A DNA stretch of 64,000 nucleotides from contig MU266422.1 of the NCBI GenBank assembly GCA_021014945.1, positions 34,300 to 98,299 on the forward strand. The letters run 5' to 3'. This document shows, in pieces, positions 44,943-57,242 of this stretch; position 1 is the stretch's first letter; each line of letters begins with the position of its first letter. A model generated the notes under the pieces. It ran no database searches and was not told the origin of the DNA. It saw only the letters and a list, made by a program, of their open reading frames with translations. This DNA comes from Leucogyrophana mollusca (Eukaryota > Basidiomycota > Agaricomycetes > Boletales). A program made the position numbers and the translations under genes.

Positions 44943-46524
44943 GGCAGACTCGCGGGTATGGGCAGGACATTGTCGATCTTACTGTTAAGTATTCCTATGA
45001 TCAACGTCGTGAGTCCGGTTTTCTATCAGGTAACAGATGCTGAAAACCTGTCTTGGAGAGCTCTCTCAGAGCGAGAACGAACTCCCAACTAGGCTGCGAG
45101 TGACTGTAAAACGCATCCAGGGCCAGCGAATACGGTAAGTAATCGAGCTCCCTACGACAGCGAGCCATCATTCCTGTTCGATCCCGAAGCATGACTCCAT
45201 CCTTGTGAGGGAACCCCTCAATGGAAGGCATGGGACTTCGCCAACACCCTCTCAGGCGATGGGTCCTAGGCTCACTTGCAGCACACTCATGTTACCTGGG
45301 TATCGGTGGGGGGGGCTCCTCGACACTATGCTTCCAAGCTTTGATTGTTAACAATGTGCACAGCTTCGAAAAGGCGATGCAACTAACTTCTGCAATTGCT
45401 AAAGCTACAAAGGCTCCAAGGGATATCGACATTCTGCATAACAACACACAATCGGTTCTCGCATAGGAGATCGTAGTAACTGGATAGCTCCCCTTGTCCT
45501 GTCTGCCGCTGGTATGAATGTCTGGAGTGATACTGGAAGTTTTTGTTCAAGAGAATCGGCCTAACATTGGAGCCCAGGAGAGCGTTCTACAGTTCCGATT
45601 TGTCCGATGCACTATCGATCCGTACAGGGCAGGTATTTCGTGGTAACCCGGATGGAAGCACGATAAGGACGAAGGGCTGGCGAGTTTGCCGTGACGTTGC
45701 ATCTCTGGAAGCGTGTCTGAAACGATGAATAAAGATATTAATCCAAGGCGAAACATGACGACTATACCATCTATCTAACAACGGCTGCTGGCTTCCTTCG
45801 ATAGCTTCGACCGGTCATCACAGTGCGTACAGGGTATCACCGCACAAAGATCCTTGAGTTAAGGAGAAAGTGTGTTCCCCGTGCTGTCATGAACGGCATC
45901 GTGGATAGGAGCCAATTATCACAAGTCCATATATCTCCGACCTATATTAAAAGTAGCACAAGGCAAAATATAGTCTCGGGTGGGTATGTCGCCGCTGCGG
46001 ACCCCAAAAACAAAGCCTGAAACACATAGTTCACTGTTCAGTACAAGGCATCAAAGAGACAGATGGATGTACTTGGATGGGTAATGGTTTGCCGTCGGGG
46101 TTCTGCCGCTGTTTCCTATCCCAGTGACTGTTCAGTGCCTATCAGATTCTGCTACTTACTTGACCGGGTTGCCTGCGACGTCTGTGTCAGGGCTATTCTG
46201 CCGTAAGATTGATTCAAACCAACCCCACATATTACTTTCCAGCGCTCTGAATCGGCCTGAATTGTGATCCTCGCATATTGGGCCACACTGCAATCCGCGG
46301 TCGAGATCTGTCTTGCTATCTTGACCTCCCTCTCCCAGCATCCCTTATCGACCTTTCTTATACTACCCTGGGAACAGTGTTCAGAATAGCCTTCAGCATC
46401 TTTGCCGTGTGCCTTTACTCGCCTCCAAACAAGCGCCTACCCCAGTTTGGCAGTACCCGATCGTGTAACCTGAGTCAGCTACGGAAATCTTTCGTTATAA
46501 GAACGCCATACCGTCTGGTCCGGG
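44943..46524. other. 1.6-kb intergenic region, no firm gene
   Basis: A minus-strand frame at 45001-45231 (ARCRRELDYLPYSLALDAFY) and others lack recognisable motifs and do not chain into a gene. The last ~300 bases are the leader/promoter of the MFS gene. Confidence 0.35.
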
Positions 46525-49409
46525 ATGGGTTCTGTTACTCCTCGTGCTTCAGGCTTCTGGGTGGACTCTGCAGCTCCCAGGATGAGCTACTTTGACGGCG
46601 AAATGGACGACGGGGATGTTGAACAGTCGGGCGAGTACGACGAGGTGGATGAAGATTTTGAGGATGACAGGACGCCGCTAGACAAGACTATAGATCGTAT
46701 CGGGATGGGTGCGTTTACCAACCAGCCTTTAATTTCGTGGTACTGAAGCTGATACCCTTCTGGCGTAAAGGAAGTTACCAGTGGACACTGCTGTCCCTCT
46801 GTGGTTTCGGTAAGTGCTTCTTCCACAATGCGCCTTACCTTCGTCTACGCGTCACGATCTTTGCCCGCGAGGCGCCAGCTGATTATTTACTCTTGTCTAC
46901 CATCTTAATTGTATCTATCGCGCTCACGCCTTGTTTCTCAACTCAGGTTGGATGGCAGACAATGTGAGTCCTCCGCTATTCCTATCGTTGCTCCCTTGAC
47001 GTACCACCCAGATGTGGATACAAGCGGTAGCAATAATCCTACCAAGGGTACAACAACATTACGCAGGTGCGTGCTTGCTCTGGGATCGAGCGCATGGACG
47101 TCGAACCCTTGTTTCAGTTCCGGACGGCTACATCGGAGCGTTATCATCTTCGATGTTTGCAGGGATGATGTTTGGCGCCGTGGGGTGGGGAACATGTGCG
47201 TTACCATCTGCCCTCGTTCTAATGCCCGATTTTTGACGTACAAGGCGTAAGGCTCCGACCTCATGGGCCGCAGTGCAGCATTCAACGCTACGCTATTCTT
47301 CACCTCCGTATTTGGCATCTTGTCGTCCTTTGCAAGGTCGTTTTGGATGCTGTGCGTACTGCTCTTCTTTTTGGGAAGCGCAGTTGGCGTAAGTACCGCA
47401 TTATTGTCGACACACAGGGCGGTCCCTCATCTCACCTTGACCTCATTTAGGGTTCCATGCCCACAGATGGCACACTTCTTCTCGAGCACATGCCCAAAGG
47501 GAAACAATACCTCGTAACCGCACTATCTGTATTCTTCTCCTTTGGCTCTGTCCTTTCAGCTGTTGTCGCCCTCCTCATCATCCCGCGGAACTCCTGCTCA
47601 CCGGGGCAGCCATGCGATGTGGCCAAAGAGAACAAAGGCTGGCAGTACATGCTCATCTGCCTGGGAACAATTGTATGTCTATCTTCCCGCTGCGCGCTTA
47701 ACTCTTGATCCGTGGATGATACCGATGATTCGGTCACATCCATGCTCTAACTCGTTTGATAGACACTCTCGATGTTCCTCGCTCGTATCGTGTTCTTCCG
47801 CCTCCACGAGTCTCCGCGATTCCTTGTGCATGCTGGTCGTCATCAAGAAGCTTTGGAGTCCCTCCAATTGATCTCGCGGTTCAATGGATCTGAAATCCCT
47901 CTTGATCTCGAAGACGTGGACGATCGCCGACCTGCGGACGCGAACCCGAAGGTCAACTCACACTCTGGGTCAGGCGAGCGAGCGCCATTCCTCTCCACAA
48001 CACAAACCGTTCAACCTCCCACTGACGCTGAGCCTCTTCGCGCATCGCCCACAGATGCATCTCCGAACGAAACGCTATTCGATGCCGAAGGACTCGGGAC
48101 CTCCGAATTGCACAGCGCTTCCAGTGGCGAATTCTTGCGCGGAGGCGAGCAGGATGGCATGAAAGACTACCGAGCAACAGGGGAGTCACCAAACTCCCTT
48201 GACTCTCACTCTTATATCACGCCCATCGACGAGGTACCTCCTCCCGGCAGGAGTTTGGCGCGCGGAGATTCGCCACCTGCCCAAAAAGATTCGGTTGACC
48301 TTCTTGCTGTCCCTTCCGCCCGCCCACGCCCACGTCGTCCTACGAGCGGCAGGCGCACACGTACATCATCAGTGGTGTCGTATGAAATGAAGCAACGTGT
48401 TGGGAGTGTTCTGCCGAGATGGGTACGCAGACCACTATTGGCGTGGCTCGATCGAGTAGGAATGGTTCTTGCCCCGGAGTGGCTAAAGACGACAGTGTTA
48501 GTGTGGGCTGTGTGGTCTTTCATGTCTCTTGGTACGTGAAATAACTTTGCGGCGTGCATCCTAACGTTAACGCGCATGTTACCGCTGGATGCAGCGTACA
48601 CGATGTTCAATGTGTATCTCCCAAAGCTCCTCGAGACTGGCTCAACGGACGGTTCCGTGAAGCCACTAGAAGACAGTTTATGGGATGTAGTTATATTCAC
48701 GCTTGGAGGGTGCCCCGGCGCAATCGTGAGTGTCCAGACAGCTCATATTGTACTACAACCACAAGTTAATTTACCCACAGCTTGGCGCGTACATGGTAGA
48801 GAGTCGCCTGGGTCGGCGGGGGTCTTTAGCGTCCACGACTTTCGTGACTGCGTTCTTCTGCGTGGTCTTTGTCCTCGTGCGAAGCCCGCTGGCGGTGCGT
48901 ATGAGCTCGGTGGGCATAAGCCTTAGTGCGACGGTGAGTAAGGTTAACCAACCTTTTATGTCTTGACGCTGAACTTGGCTGAGTAGACGATGTATGCTGT
49001 GCTGTATGGGTGAGTGTTGTTATTTCACGCATATGGTTAGCTCAAAGTGAAGGCCTATTGTAGGTGGACTCCAGAAATTTTCGGGACCAAAGGTTATAAC
49101 CACCCACCGCGCGCTTGTGTCTCACACTTACATATATCTCACAGTTCGAGGGACAGCATGCGGAATCGCATCCGCCCTTTCGCGAATGTGCGTGCCTGTC
49201 TTCAAATCACAGTCGGAGGGTTAGCTGACATGAATCACCCCATGCACAGAGGCGGCATGATTGCCCCCATGCTCGGAGGTGCTCTCCTTGTCGTCGACCG
49301 CGCATTCCCAGTGTACACCAGCGTCGTCGTGTACATCCTCACCGGGATTTTTGTGCTCATGTTAAAGGAAAGCGCGGGCGGCAAAGGAGAGGCCGCGTTC
49401 ATCCACTGA
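46525..49409 (+). CDS. MFS transporter, SVOP/synaptic-vesicle-2-like, many exons
   Basis: About eleven exons join in phase. The N-terminus is acidic (GEYDEVDEDFEDDRTPLDKT, IDRIGMG). Helix 1 is GSYQWTLLSLCGFGWMADN, then MWIQAVAIILPRVQQHY, SSSMFAGMMFGAVGWGTCSD and LMGRSAAFN (the MFS loop 2-3 D..GRR-like motif), LLFFLGSAVGGSMPTDGTLL, LEHMPKGKQYLV, and ESPRFLVHAGRHQEAL after helix 6. About 200 Ser/Pro-rich residues form the central cytoplasmic loop. The second half gives VLVWAVWSFMSLAYTMFNVY, LGAYMVESRLGRRGS, AVLYGWTPEIFGTKVRGTAC and RIGGMIAPMLGGALLVVD. Fungal members of this sugar-transporter-like branch move small organic solutes or phosphate, but the substrate is unknown. Likely plasma membrane or vacuole. 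Confidence 0.87.
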
Positions 49410-51100
49410 TTATACGCTACGTCGGAGGAGTTAGGATGGAGAGGAGCAGGGCGGATGTAGATCTTCAGCATTAGCATTGACATTTGCATGACGCAGCAGA
49501 AGGCGGTATAGTTTTGCCACCCGTTCTTGCTTATCTGATAGGGTACTGCTGCATTGATTAAGATTCCGAGCATTGTACAACTCTTGTATGCATTTTTAGA
49601 TGATCAGATATATACTTCCAGTCTGCACGTCAGACCGGTTCAATAGCAGTCCCGATCAAGACGGAAGAACCACTATGTGCCTCCCCCTGCGTGGATATAG
49701 CCAGTCGGCCTGGGAGCCCGTGTATCCTAGGCTACTCGGACCGCTCATGACGCACGAAACGAGAAAAGTGCCTGTTAAACGGGGGGCTTAACGATGCCTT
49801 TGCTGATCTTGTAGTACACTGTGGAGGCGTCTTCTGTTGTTATTGCGAGATACATCTCCTCTGGGGGCGGGTCCCCGAGACTAGCAAATGCAGCGTGGAA
49901 CCTGAGTTATTCGTCACACGTAGGGATCAGAGTTCGGGACTGCGGGTACGGGGAGCAACGTGCGCACCATGATGTGGAAAGTGACTCAGCTATGGAGCAA
50001 GGGACGACGACACAAGTCGACCGGATTGTTTCGGTGTCCTGCTTTGCAGTTTCCTGAGTTAGCTCCCCAAGACGAAAACAGGAGGTACTCACAGTAATTG
50101 GTCGACGTCCTTTTATGGCGCCCCGCGAACATGCAGGCAGATCGAGCACCTCGATGTCACTCCATCGCTGTGCTAGACCCAATTGCTCGAGAAAGAAGCA
50201 AAACGTCGGGCACTGGCTGACTCACCTAGCAGAAGATCGTTGTATACCTGGAAGAGCGCCGCGGATGCTTTGGGGTACTTGGCGATGAGCTGGGAAAGCT
50301 TTGGGTACTGAGGTACCTCCGTCAATGATCCCGATGGGATTTCCTCTGCCCCGGAGTATTGAACTTACGGAGGGGTGATTTTGCATGCTGGGGTACTTCA
50401 CTCGTGGGGTGAGATTCCGTTGTTTCTTCGATCACTCAATAATCAAGCTTGGGAATGTGACGATGGCTTCGTGTCAGGTGTGGTGCGCTTACCACAGAAT
50501 TGGAGTCAACGCAACCAATTTTTTTTCCTCTTCACGCAGCCGATAAGTTTTGAGTTCACTGTTCTGTGCAGGCCTATAGCTGCCTATAGCCGGACATGCT
50601 TGCAATGCGATGGAGCAATTTTAGGCAAAGTCACCTCATATGAGCCGTCAACGGCGCAAGTTTGAGTCTTGGCCGGGACAGTGCTTGGCAAACGTATATA
50701 AAGCATCAACCGCCCATCCACCAAGTTCTCTTCTTGATCCCTCTCTTCAAAGTTCATCGCCCATGCCGTTTCCAGCGCATAGGTGTCCAACTTACTCCCA
50801 GGCTCGGTTGATGCGATACAGATGGCACGGTTACGTCTCTGCCTCATTGAAAGCACACCTCGACATGCACTAACCAATACTACGTGGGCGACGTCTACTC
50901 GTGGTGCCTTGCTGGAATACACAGCTCGGCGAAGTAGGTACCCGGTGGGTGCAAGGCTCCTACCTTGAAGCCCGAGCGGGGTTGTGGATGAGCGCGAAAA
51001 ATAACTCAGACGTGAGGCAGTGGTCCGGGCGTAGCCAATTATTGACATCACCAGCCACGTGCCCTGGGTTCTCCCGCGTAGTGGGGTGAGGCCTCCTCCA
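49410..51100. other. 1.7-kb region with no firm gene
   Basis: No family could be recognised. A good TATATAA at 50695-50702 (+) is followed about 60 bases later by a short ATG frame (50763, MPFPAHRCPTYSQARLMRYR), which suggests a promoter whose product I cannot define. Confidence 0.35.
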
Positions 51101-51106
51101 TATAAG
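51101..51106 (+). promoter_or_regulatory. TATA box of the Cys-rich peptide gene
   Basis: TATAAG 80 bases before the ATG at 51181, followed by a C/T-rich leader (CATCCAATCTCCCTTTC) typical of highly expressed basidiomycete genes. Confidence 0.55.
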
Positions 51107-51180
51107 AACCGATCCAAACAAGTTTCATCCAATCTCCCTTTCAACCCATCCTTGTACATTCTCCCTCCCAACAATCAGCC

Positions 51181-51746
51181 ATGGAGCCTACCACTAAGAC
51201 CACCACCAACCAGCCCCAGGCTGCAATGCAAATGAGTGCGTTTGACTCGTCTCTGTCGAGTGAGCCTGTTGTTGACGAAGGGGCTGCGGAATTCGGTTGC
51301 CAGGCGTCATGAGCCCTGCTCCCGCCAACAACACCCAGAACCACCAGGAGCACAAGGCCGCCCGTCTTCGTGGTGGAGGAGCCGCCAAGGTACTTTCAAC
51401 CCCTCTAGCGGCCTCAAGCCAGCGGATTTAAACGTATAATCCTCCTTTTCAGGACTGCTTCCTCGGTGCCCTCGAGTGCTTCCTTTGCTTCGGTGGGTCT
51501 TAACTCCGTAGACAAGTTTTCCTAGTAGAAATTGACTTTATGCGTTCCGGCTCCACAGAATGCTGCAAGGTAATCTTCGGAAACTCTATCTTTCCTTATC
51601 TAGCGGCACCTAACCATTACTCGTGTTTTTACAGGATTGCTGTGAATGCTGCGCTGACATCATCTGTGAGTCTCAACTCTCCGCACACAGGTTCCTCATC
51701 TTATACACATGTTTGTCCAGGCTGCCCATGCGAGATGTGCTGCTAA
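51181..51746 (+). CDS. small Cys-rich CYSTM-like tail-anchored protein, six exons
   Basis: Six exons (51181-51235, 51304-51389, 51453-51492, 51559-51569, 51635-51665, 51721-51746) join in phase to 82 residues. The N-terminus is polar and Gln/Thr-rich, then ARLRGGGAAK, DCFLGALECFLCF, ECCK, DCCECCADII and CCPCEMCC. The RGGGAAKDC...C..CFxC.CC..CC layout matches the fungal Cys-rich CYSTM-like group: short proteins thought to sit in membranes by a Cys-rich tail, often palmitoylated and stress- or growth-related. Exons of 11, 26 and 31 nt explain why no open frame shows it. The function is unknown beyond that. Confidence 0.85.
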
Positions 51747-52473
51747 ACGCCGTCACTTGATCGATGTTCTACTGTTGCGATATTCTGTGTATCCTGCTTG
51801 TAATTCCGTCGTACTTTCTTGACCACCTCCGTATTCCTCCCCTCCCACCTTGTTCTATACTGTGACTTTGGATCAATCGTGCTTTATTTCATCTTGTAGT
51901 ACATGAAGTGACGAAAGGGACTCAGATCGGTCAGTTTAGACTTTACACATAAATTAAATGTGGCCTGTTCTCCCAATAAAGTCGTTCCGCCTTTCTGAAA
52001 TAATGCTCTGGTGATGATATGCGAGTCTGTTGCGTTTGTATCTGCAGCGATATCACGGATCGGAGGTGGTGCTAGCTGGTCGAGGTTTGAATCTAGAGGT
52101 CCATTTGGATCGGTTCAGCACACGCCGTAGCACACAATCAGTTCCCGCAGCTGTGAATAGACACGGCCGCCCGTGCGGCGGACCCCACAACGCAGTATCT
52201 GCACCCTTCAAGGCATTCAGGTCACTGCTTCACTTGTGTGCGCGAGATGAAGCTGGTGCCGGTAGGAGGGGCCAAATTGTGGAGTCCAGCAGAACGATTG
52301 ATACCTGTACACAGTAAATAGAGAGAAAGCGAACTTCTAGCCGGGCGTGGAGAAACTTGAACATGCACGTCCGCAGGCGCACACGGAGATGTTCCAAGAG
52401 GACTTGAGTATGTCCACTGCGGATGTGAGGACGACCAGATGGTATCTCTGCTGGAGTAAGCTGAGGCCCCGCA
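51747..52473. other. intergenic, no gene seen
   Basis: 3' region of the Cys-rich gene followed by spacer with no coding signal. Confidence 0.45.
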
Positions 52474-53262
52474 TTACTGATACCATCCCAGAGCGCGATG
52501 GACCGACGTAACAATACTAGAGCTGGACCCGCCCTGATGATCGTTTATCATTGTCAAATGATCTCGACTTCGAACATTGCAGTACAAGAGAATTATTTGA
52601 AGAGACCAGTACGAATACCCCACCGTGATAAAGCTGGAATGTCGTTGTCGGACAGGGAGAGTGTGTGCCAGCGGGGTTTCCAGAGTCCGCCCGATAATAT
52701 TAGTGAACGTGCAAGTCGGACTGGTTCCGACTTTTACTCCCCGTGAATGCATTCGTGCCGCGCGGGTGAGCAAGTGATTTATCTCTTGCCTCACCTCGTA
52801 GGTTCGCAGAGGTGATGTCCCGACCGAAAAGGGCAAGTGAGAACTGATGGACAGGCCGTGTTCAGCAAGGAGATGATGAAACCTATGTAAAATTCTAAGC
52901 ATGGTGATAATCACTTTGTGACTTGCAGTCATATCCATACCTGGTCGATGGTCAGGAACAAGCACCTCCCCCAAGACACAGAGGTGACGTAGCGTCAATC
53001 CTGAGGGAGATTTAAAACCCGCTGAAGATACCAGCGTCAGCGAAGGCAAACAGATGCGCGGGGAGAATCCGTGAATCTGGTCTAGGACTATCTTCACAGG
53101 TCGCAAGAACACGCAGTGACGCAAATTGGGAAATTTATGAGTCATCCCGAGGGTCACCCGAGGACACACGAAGTGTGTCAGGTCCTTGGACACGATACGG
53201 TCGGCAGAATCTGACGGCGCAGAGTCAGGTATACTACCGCCCCTCCGTGCAACTTCTGGCAC
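52474..53262 (-). CDS. hypothetical, possible fragment of an F-box/leucine-rich-type protein
   Basis: A 262-residue open frame. The part SKDLTHFVCPRVTLGMTHKF, PNLRHCVFLRPVKIVLDQI and LPSLTLVSSAGFKSPSG resembles the leucine-rich tail seen after F-boxes in agaricomycetes, but no F-box and no clear gene start were found. The rest of the frame looks random. It may be a pseudogene or chance. Confidence 0.25.
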   Translation of the reverse strand: MPEVARRGGSIPDSAPSDSADRIVSKDLTHFVCPRVTLGMTHKFPNLRHCVFLRPVKIVLDQIHGFSPRICLPSLTLVSSAGFKSPSGLTLRHLCVLGEVLVPDHRPGMDMTASHKVIITMLRILHRFHHLLAEHGLSISSHLPFSVGTSPLRTYEVRQEINHLLTRAARMHSRGVKVGTSPTCTFTNIIGRTLETPLAHTLPVRQRHSSFITVGYSYWSLQIILLYCNVRSRDHLTMINDHQGGSSSSIVTSVHRALGWYQ

Positions 53263-55346
53263 TCACTGATGTCGCTGTAGCTGTCTATTCCCCGGTCAGA
53301 CTTTTCTGTCCAAGCGACAACGTCCAACGTAAAAGAGGCAGCCCCCTTGATCTCTCTTGGGTCTTGGGCGGAGAACAAAGCGAAGAATTCATACTGTGCC
53401 GCATAAGTTGCATCTTCATCGTCGGAACTACAGTCAACGCACTGTCAAGACCAACATTCTGCGTCGCCGTAGACGCGGGCGAATAACCAGATTCTGTACA
53501 TCGCTTTGCGAAACTGTAGGCGTTCCTCTCGCAAAAGTTGACTCCAGTCTTTCTCTAGTCACAAAGAGTTGAGTACAAAATTCTGTTCAAGGCGAGGCAC
53601 ACACCTCCGACCAAAGATATCTTAAGGCCTTCGCTTTCGATAACTTTGACTTTATGGAGCAATTTCCCGGTGCTCTAACCCAGAGATGTTGGGCCGTGCC
53701 ACGGTCTCATCATGGCCGAGAATCGTGTCGAGGGGTTGGCTTTCCGCCAGAACCGACAGAACTGTTTCACATCTGACCAGGCGGAAGCGGAATGCTTGGG
53801 GCAACCAGGGCCTATGCGATTCCATGCGACGGCACTGATGATCGATTGTGAACGGGTTCGGAAGACCACCCAGAAAGACCCCCAAACCAGGATGGCAGAC
53901 ACAGAATCCAGCCACCGGAAGGCCTGCTCCTTCGCTTGAAGTCAGTGCAGCTACTCCTGTCTTCGCTTTCTTGACACTAATTCTACCCAATCAGCCCGGC
54001 AGCCGGAAAGCAGCTCGCCTCCGGACGGCGCCCGATTGGTTTTCTGAAGATCATTCCAACGACACGCCGACCACATTCGAGGACCTCGCACTGCCTTACG
54101 AGTCGTTATGTGGGTCCTTTGGGACACAGCGACAGGGATCTAGCGGGTGGGCAACAAGGTGAACCCGCCCACGCAGTGACTGCCCGCCGTAGACCTCGCT
54201 ACCATTCGACAATCAACGCACCCCATCCCATGAGAATTAAGTCATGGGTGTTGTTAATAAACAGTCTTTCAGGACAGTGTATGGGTCAAGTATGGGTCGG
54301 CCAAGGTTTGTTTCAATGTTCCGGGGGGAAAACTCAGTTTTTTCGCACGCAAAGAACGTGATATCTCGTGCACGTGACTCGGACGCGCCGCCAAACAAAC
54401 CTCAGCCACCTGCGGATGCACCAATTCTTGTTGACCGATTGTGTCAGCCTCCTCTGTGTATAAAGACAATCGTCAATCGGTTTCTTCTCTTTATCTCCCA
54501 CTCCCACCATCACCGCTCTCCGCATGGCAAGATACAAAGAACGTCGCATCCACAAGATTTGCGGGTCCTCAAGCGGAAGGAAGACTGGTTGATGGCCCAA
54601 CGACCTCAAAGGGGACCTAGCGGTCACTTGGTACGATCTCTCCCCTGGACTGCGCACCGTTCTCTCGCCGTCACGAAGAAGACTTTGTTCTACAACGACC
54701 TAGCCGCAAAGGAAATGATTACCTACGAATTTTAAGAGCTAACTTGATTTGCATGAGGACGCTCGTCAAAGGTGAGCACTGCGACAGATGACCTAACCGA
54801 CAAGGATCACGCCGAAGCAAGCACGATTTCAAGACTTGGCAAGACGCTTCATTCCTTTGCCCTCCCCATCGGAGCGGGACCATCCTATGTTCCGTCGAGA
54901 CCTGACCGCGAAGCAGAAGACGATCGATCATCCGACGAGTGAGAAGCAGAAATGGACCAAAGCCGAAGACCGGACGACCTCCAGTACGAGATGGAATCCA
55001 TGAAGAATTCAGGCGCCCGACGAATATAAAGGACGATGGGGTCCTTCGGGCCCGATGTCCCTACCGAATTCATTGTTCTCTGTCACTCTTGCTTCGGACA
55101 GTAACACCTTCCTCAACAGTGCATAAGTTAAGCGAGTCCTCCGACGTAAATCGCGGCGAACGTCCTCACCGATGTACCACAACGACACTCCCGTCACTTC
55201 AGAGCGACTCATCCCTCACAAGCTACCTCCAACGTCACTCTGCCTCATATCTTCACTGATGCCCCCTGATTACACTTCCGGTTTTGGCCAACACTTCCTA
55301 CACCACCACCCACGCGCCCTCCCAAACGCAACCTGGCCGCTGAAGC
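53263..55346. other. 2.1-kb region with no firm gene
   Basis: A TATAAA at 54459-54464 (+) precedes an ATG at 54524 (MARYKERRIHKICGSSSGRK) that meets a stop after 22 codons; two other frames run on (LKRKEDWLMAQRPQRGPSGH). Splicing might join a basic protein here, but nothing is recognisable. Confidence 0.3.
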
Positions 55347-55623
55347 CATAAAAAGTCACCCCCGACACCACCCTTGTAGCCTTGCACCCCGACTTCACAA
55401 GCTCCACCAGCACCAACCATCGCACGCCCACCACACCGTCTCAAACGTCATTTCTCGCTTTGAGCTCCGCCCATTGCCTATACGAATTCGTCTTTCGTCG
55501 CTCCTCGAACCTGTATCGCTAGCCGCGAGCACGGCATCACCACTGCGAGTACGGCGCCAACGACCGCAAGGTCGACGTCGACACCCCGCGCAAGACCTCA
55601 ACGTTCAGCAATTACCCTTGACA

Positions 55624-55980
55624 ATGTGCCTGGCGTCACTCCGATGGACGTCTTCACGAGTTTCACTTCTCGCTGTCACTACCCTTCCCATCACTCCACC
55701 CCGTCTCACACGCCACTTGAGTTCCACTCATCACCTGCCCACCTCGTGTTTCCTCCACTTCACGTCCGTCGCACCTCCACTCGTATTCTACCGCGCCTCT
55801 ATCCCGACAATGCCCATCTGCGGCATCGCTCCGGCAGAGATGTCCACAGTTCTACCTCTCGCCAGCCACCACCCGGGCCCCCATCAATTCCACGCACCCC
55901 ACGCCGACCACCGCCTTCAAATGCACTGCGTCGACGCGTCCTCCCGTTTCAAGTTTGCAATGCCCAGAGCCCTTGCATAA
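55624..55980 (+). CDS. hypothetical His/Pro/Ser-rich small protein (doubtful)
   Basis: A transcript-like unit begins after a TATA-like ATAAAAA at 55348-55354. The first ATG after the likely start site is at 55624 and opens 118 codons (MCLASLRWTSSRVSLLAVTT.. PHADHRLQMHCVDASSRFKF). The composition follows the strong C/T bias of the strand, and an overlapping frame (55626-56147) is just as long, so coding status is doubtful. It could be a noncoding RNA. Confidence 0.2.
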   Translation: MCLASLRWTSSRVSLLAVTTLPITPPRLTRHLSSTHHLPTSCFLHFTSVAPPLVFYRASIPTMPICGIAPAEMSTVLPLASHHPGPHQFHAPHADHRLQMHCVDASSRFKFAMPRALA

Positions 55981-56244
55981 CTGTGGCCTTCAGGCATTTG
56001 ACTCACCTTGCGTCATGTATCATTCGACTCTCCTTTCCGTTATGTACCGTTTTACCCTGTCCCTTCTGTAATGTACCATATGTATTATTTGGCACTCCTT
56101 GCCAGTGGCAATATCGTCCACTGACACACGTCACCTTCGGTCCTTAGCCTAGCTCCAATTGTAGTGAAGACAATTTGTCACGACATGTCGAAAAGATAAA
56201 AGAACGGCTACAATACAATATTACTCCAGTAAAGTACTTGAGGC

Positions 56245-57242
56245 TTAAGCTACAGCTTCCCTATCCATCCGTCTCCGCTTCCTCTCCTGTTCTTCCACAA
56301 TCAGTCTCTCCGCTGCCGACATTGGCGCTGGCCTCTTCTTCTCATTCACCAATTCCGCGCCGTCAGAAGGCTTCGTCAAAGGAGCCGGAGAGTTCTTTAA
56401 GACGTTTGGCCGCTTCAAAGGGTTGGCTTTGAGAGGATTCAACTTCAAGCCCAACGTAATCGGTGCGGCGGAGGGAGCCGGCATTGGTGGTTTCGCAGAG
56501 AAGGACAACACTACCTTCTCCGCACCTTCATCCCTCTTCAAGCCCTGTTCTTCTGCCGGGGGAGTGGCTGACGAGGACGAATCGTCCTTCTGCGCAGCCG
56601 CACGCTCGATCTGCTCGGCAATGAGCAGGCGCTCACGTTGTTCGTCCGACATTGTCGCTCGCTCCTTCTTCAGCGACGCCTCCTGCTTTGCGAGCGCTTT
56701 CGGGCTGCTATCGATCCAAGCCAAGAACCAGCCTTTCTCCGTCTCATCTACCTTGGCTATCCCCGACCGGCCCAGGTGTTTCACAAACTCGGTCAGGGTG
56801 ACCCAGCGCGTGGCGTTCATATGGAGATGCGACTTGTCCTGGATGAATTCTTGGTACACTTGATTTGCTCGTACTCTCTTCGTTCCAAAGCTATACAGCT
56901 ATTATCACCATCAAGTACCACAGACATATTGGAGTCTGCTCACCGTCTGGAGAGAAGAGTTACAAAGTCATGCTGGAACTGACTCGAGAAGTCTGCAATA
57001 TGCCGCCCGGCATTCTCGCCCACAACGAGCATCTGCCGCAGATGGGCCTCGGAGGCGGCGTGGCACTTGAATCCGTTCTCGTCTCTGCATTGCTTCTCGC
57101 AAACTTGGCAGTACCACCGTAGGCGCTGCAAGCCCTTGGACTTCATCTTGTTGGCCAAGTATTTGGGCGTTCCGACTGGGCTAATCATTAGCGGTGTATC
57201 AAGGTCTTGGAAGGAGGTTTCCTTACCTTCTGCGCGAGGCAT
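56245..57242 (-). CDS. Kin17-like zinc-finger DNA/RNA-binding protein
   Basis: Three exons (57242-57227, 57175-56944, 56890-56245) join in phase to 297 residues. It starts MPRAEVGTPKYLANKMKSKG and LQRLRWYCQVCEKQCRDENG, a C2H2 finger (C..C, then H..SEAH) diagnostic of Kin17. This is followed by a winged-helix region, TKRVRANQVYQEFIQDKSHL, HMNATRWVTLTEFVKHLGRS, and KGWFLAWIDSSPKALAKQEA. A basic helix and a Pro/Lys-rich tail follow. The C-terminal SH3/KOW-like module of animal Kin17 is missing, as in shorter fungal forms. Kin17 acts in DNA replication/repair and spliceosome-linked steps in the nucleus. It is divergent from the Dsc3-like gene with 215 bases between the start codons. Confidence 0.9.

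Noticed and set aside
50584..51174. 196-codon minus-strand frame upstream of the Cys-rich gene
   Set aside because: It runs antisense through the promoter and TATA box of the plus-strand gene and shows no recognisable content.
52030..52120. A GGTTTGAATCT sequence resembling a tRNA B box
   Set aside because: No matching A box, acceptor stem or T-stem partner could be found at the proper distance.
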